Shown piece after piece: positions 61,205-64,000 of a stretch of 64,000 nt of DNA (positions are counted from its first letter, which is position 1; each line of letters starts with the position of its first letter). A program made the position numbers and the translations under genes. Source of the stretch: Ziziphus jujuba (taxonomy: Eukaryota > Streptophyta > Magnoliopsida > Rosales > Rhamnaceae); assembly GCF_031755915.1 (NCBI RefSeq), contig NC_083385.1:18993001-19057000 (forward strand). The letters are read 5' to 3'. The notes beneath the pieces were generated by a model, which saw only the letters and a program-made list of their open reading frames with translations, did not search any database and had not been told where the DNA came from.

Positions 61205-62996
61205 CCATTTCCCTGCTCATTTTTAACAATTTTAAGACTTTACCCCTCTTAGGTTGATTGCTTGACACATTTTGATTATTCATCCATTTTCGACCCTAAA
61301 ATTACAAGTTTTTCATTACAGTTTTAACAAAAATATCTAATAAAGTAAACCACTTTCAAATGCACCAATCATGGTATGAGGTTTTTGGTGGATTCATAAA
61401 AAAATATAAAATAAAAGATTGTGAATTAACGAGGAGAGAGAAGAGAGAATATGTTAAATTTACAATTTACATTATCTAACAAACATTTCACGAAGTAGAA
61501 AATTTATTAGACAATTTCCATTTCTTTTAATACCATCTTAGTTAGACAAAGATCTTGTAGACTTTCATTGAAAATGATTCTTTTAAAAGACTATTTATTA
61601 GTCTAACGTGATAAAAAAAATTTAGTTAGACAGATTCAATAAACAAACCATTAAAGATACCCTAAATTATTTATCTCTATTGATTTCAATAAAGTTTATA
61701 GGATATGACAATCTAAAACGTTTAAAAAAAATAAAAATTTTAGGATTAATTGTATTTTTATAGCTTTAATTTTTAGAATTTTACAATTTAAACCTTAACT
61801 TTTAACTTAGCAATTTAAACCTTTAATTTTTTCATTTGTTACAATTTAAAGCTTTTTTATTTATGATTGATAAGAGTTAATAGATATTTCACATTTTTGA
61901 TATTAAACTATGTCAAATTTTGAACCAAAGATATGTATTAAAGTAAAAAGTTTTAAAAGTTGGTATTAAAATTGATAGTTTTAATATATTCTAGTTTGAA
62001 ATTTAATATAATTTAGTACTAGTTTGGTAACCTATACCAACTTCTTTTAGAAAAATAAAAAATACTAAAAAGAAAATTTTTTAAAATAGTGTTAATATTT
62101 TACATTTTAATATTTTTGAATTTAAAAATTAATATATTTTATTACCAGTTATGTGATATGGCAGTTAATTAAACCTATAGTCAAAAGTTAAACAAAATTT
62201 AAATTGCAACAAATTAAAAAATTAGTAATTAAAATTCGTTGCTTCAAAAAATTAGAAAGATAAATTGTGAAATTCTAAAAATTAAAAATACCAAAATATA
62301 ATTAATTTAAAATATTAGTCGCCATTTTGTCCACATTCACCACTATAGGTAGTAAATAAACCACAAAACAGACAAAACTTTTTTTTCTAACCAATCAAGT
62401 GCTGCCACGAAGGTTCTAAAATTTAACAAGTTGTAACATGTATTAACCTATGTATACTTGATAGATTGAATGGTGCCTGTAGTATTACTCACGTACGATT
62501 TTGATTTAGTATGGACTGTTTCATCGATTATATGTTACATAATATTAATGTAATATAATATTAACTAATGGGAAAAAAAAAGTTGGATTATTTTGATATT
62601 TTTAAGAAAAATTACATCTATATATTATTTGACAAGTTATAATTAATTATCATTAAAAAATTTACTTTTTATTTTTAGCATTACAAAATAAAAATAAATG
62701 TTGTAATTAATATCACCATCCATGCATAATTTATCCTTTTTTAATCATAATTTACGTTCATATCCTTTTGCACCTAGTCCACCGTGAGAGAGATATAATG
62801 CAGCTCACAACCGGCCAACATGATAATAGATTGAGACATACCATGTGAAAACTAACGAAAAGTAAATAAATAAATAAACAACCAGAAAATATTATCTATG
62901 GATTTCATTGTGGAAGAACTGATAACTGAGCTACTGCCACTCAAACAATAAGTTGAACTCAGCTTCCCCAAATTACCTTTCAAGACCAGTCTCCAA
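61205..62996. other. Upstream region of P450 copy 4
   Basis: AT-rich, no gene recognised. A GATATAATG at 62,792-62,800 and short A/T runs nearer the ATG are possible core-promoter sites, but none has the 72-bp TATATATA spacing of copies 1 and 3. Just before the ATG, TTTCAAGACCAGTCTCCAA loosely resembles the leader of copies 1 and 3. Confidence 0.45.
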
Positions 62997-63878
62997 ATGG
63001 CTTGGATTTGGACACTTCTTGCACTGCTCATCCTTGTTTATCTTCTTAAAGTCCAACCATGGAAAAGAACCAACAACAACAACAAAAGACTACCTCCTGG
63101 TCCAAGCGGCTTCCCCATTTTCGGAAGTCTCCATTTGTTAGGAGAGTTTCCTCACAGAGACCTTCACCGTCTCGCTAAACAGCACGGTCCCATCATGTAT
63201 ATCCGCTTAGGTCTCATACCCACCATTGTTGTCTCCTCCCCTAAAGCTGCCGAGCTCTTCCTCAAAACCCATGACCTGGTTTTTGCATCCAGACCTCCCC
63301 ACCAAGCCGCGAAGGTTATGGGTTACAACCAGACCAATGTTGCCTTCGCCGAGTACGGCGGGTATTGGCGCGATGTTCGTAAGATGTTAACCATGGAATT
63401 GCTCAGCAACATGAAGATCAACTCCTTCAGAGCATTGAGGAAGGAGGAGTTAAGCTTGTTAATCGAGTTCATCAAAGAGGCGGCTCGAGATGGCATCGAT
63501 GTGGATCTTAGCGCTAAGGTTTCGGCTCTGAGCAACGACATGAGTTGCAGGATGGTGTTCGGGAAGAAATTTGCGGACAGTGAGTTCAACGACAGGGGGT
63601 TCAAGGCTGTTGCTCGGGAGGTTATGAAATTGGGAGCTGTCTTTAACTTGGGAGATTATATTCCTCAGATTGCTTCTCTAGATCTTCAAGGATTGACAAA
63701 GAAGATGAAGAAGGTTGGCAAAGCGTTTGATGATTTCTTTGAGAAGATCATCGATGAGCATATTCAGTCTAAGGATGAAGACAGAACCAAGGACTTTGTT
63801 GATGTCATGTTGGGTTTCTTGGGTTCTGAAGAATCTGAGTACCGCATAGAAAGGAACAACATCAAAGCAATTATTTTG
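62997..63878 (+). CDS. Cytochrome P450 copy 4 (CYP71 clan, CYP736A/CYP71AU-like), intact exon 1, 3' end outside window
   Basis: Membrane-bound haem-thiolate monooxygenase of the endoplasmic reticulum. Family members hydroxylate small specialised-metabolism substrates; the substrate here is unknown. Exon 1 encodes 294 residues without a stop. Residues 3-19 form the N-terminal membrane anchor ([11 protein letters not shown]...). KR and a polar Asn run follow, then the proline hinge LPPGPSGFP (32-40), the C-helix WRDVR with W124 and R128 (haem propionate contact), and the family-typical [11 protein letters not shown] and [17 protein letters not shown] regions. The exon ends ATTTTG before GTAACT, the same donor position as copies 1 and 3. 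The start is chosen because the anchor follows directly and the start aligns with all three pseudogenes. The I-helix, ExxR and haem cysteine belong to exon 2, outside the window, so function is unproven. It is the only unbroken copy and lies opposite in orientation to the other three. Confidence 0.92.
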
Positions 63879-64000
63879 GTAACTTTATTCTACACTTGTG
63901 CTTCTTTTTTTATGATATTAGAAAACCAACGTAACAAAAGAATTACTTTTTCTCTAAAGCTGGGTGGTTTTTAAAAAGTGTTTATGGTCTTCATAAACAT

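Noticed and set aside
1..64000. tRNA, rRNA, CRISPR or bacterial-type operon features
   Set aside because: Nothing resembling them was seen on reading the window; the content is typical of a plant nuclear genome.

Overview
The window is nuclear DNA of a flowering plant, most likely a dicot. It is AT-rich, dominated by transposons, and its genes are split by introns. The only recognisable host genes belong to one cytochrome P450 family. Their sequence resembles the CYP71-clan A-type proteins usually annotated CYP736A12-like or CYP71AU-like. The species cannot be named from the sequence.

Genes. Three P450 copies lie head to tail on the minus strand (12.5-14.8 kb, 22.4-23.2 kb, 33.3-42.0 kb) and all three are broken. 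Copy 1 is nearly full length but has a net 4-nt deletion after the membrane anchor and one nonsense codon. Copy 2 keeps only exon 1, with stops, an internal deletion and a dead splice donor. Copy 3 carries stops, a frameshift, a 17-nt deletion that removes the haem-ligand cysteine, and a complete Ty1/copia element inside exon 1. A fourth copy on the plus strand (62,997 to the window end) has an intact exon 1 and may be functional; its exon 2 is outside the window. The flanks of the minus-strand copies are also alike, so the duplicated unit was larger than the gene.

Transposons. The main component is a family here called LTR-A: eight copies, about 23 kb in total (just over a third of the window). 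They are large solo LTRs of about 2.9-3.7 kb that start TGTAACACCCCG and end CA. Four have perfect 5-bp target duplications and none has internal coding sequence. Other elements are a copia element with both LTRs in P450 copy 3; an older copia remnant (46.7-53.2 kb) split by an LTR-A; a CACTA element (28.5-32.1 kb) with TAT target duplications; a pair of MULE-like elements in inverted orientation (55.3-57.9 kb); a hAT-like element (45.9-46.4 kb); a short TRIM-like solo LTR containing an LTR-A (58-61 kb); fold-back MITEs; and a decayed MuDR-type transposase next to an apparent glutamate-synthase exon (26.1-26.7 kb).

Layout: 1-12.0 kb nested LTR-A; 12.0-19.0 kb P450 copy 1 with its flanks and an LTR-A in its promoter region; 19.4-23.8 kb the rest of P450 copy 2; 24-28 kb repeat array and MULE remnant; 28.5-32.1 kb CACTA; 33.2-46.6 kb P450 copy 3 with copia, LTR-A and hAT insertions; 46.7-53.2 kb old copia; 53-61.2 kb MULE pair and TRIM/LTR-A nest; 61.2-64 kb upstream region and exon 1 of the intact P450. 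I found no tRNA, rRNA, CRISPR or operon-like structure. Nothing here makes a convincing new multi-gene system. The most unusual items are the inverted MULE pair, the captured glutamate-synthase exon, and the 91-bp minisatellite inside one LTR.
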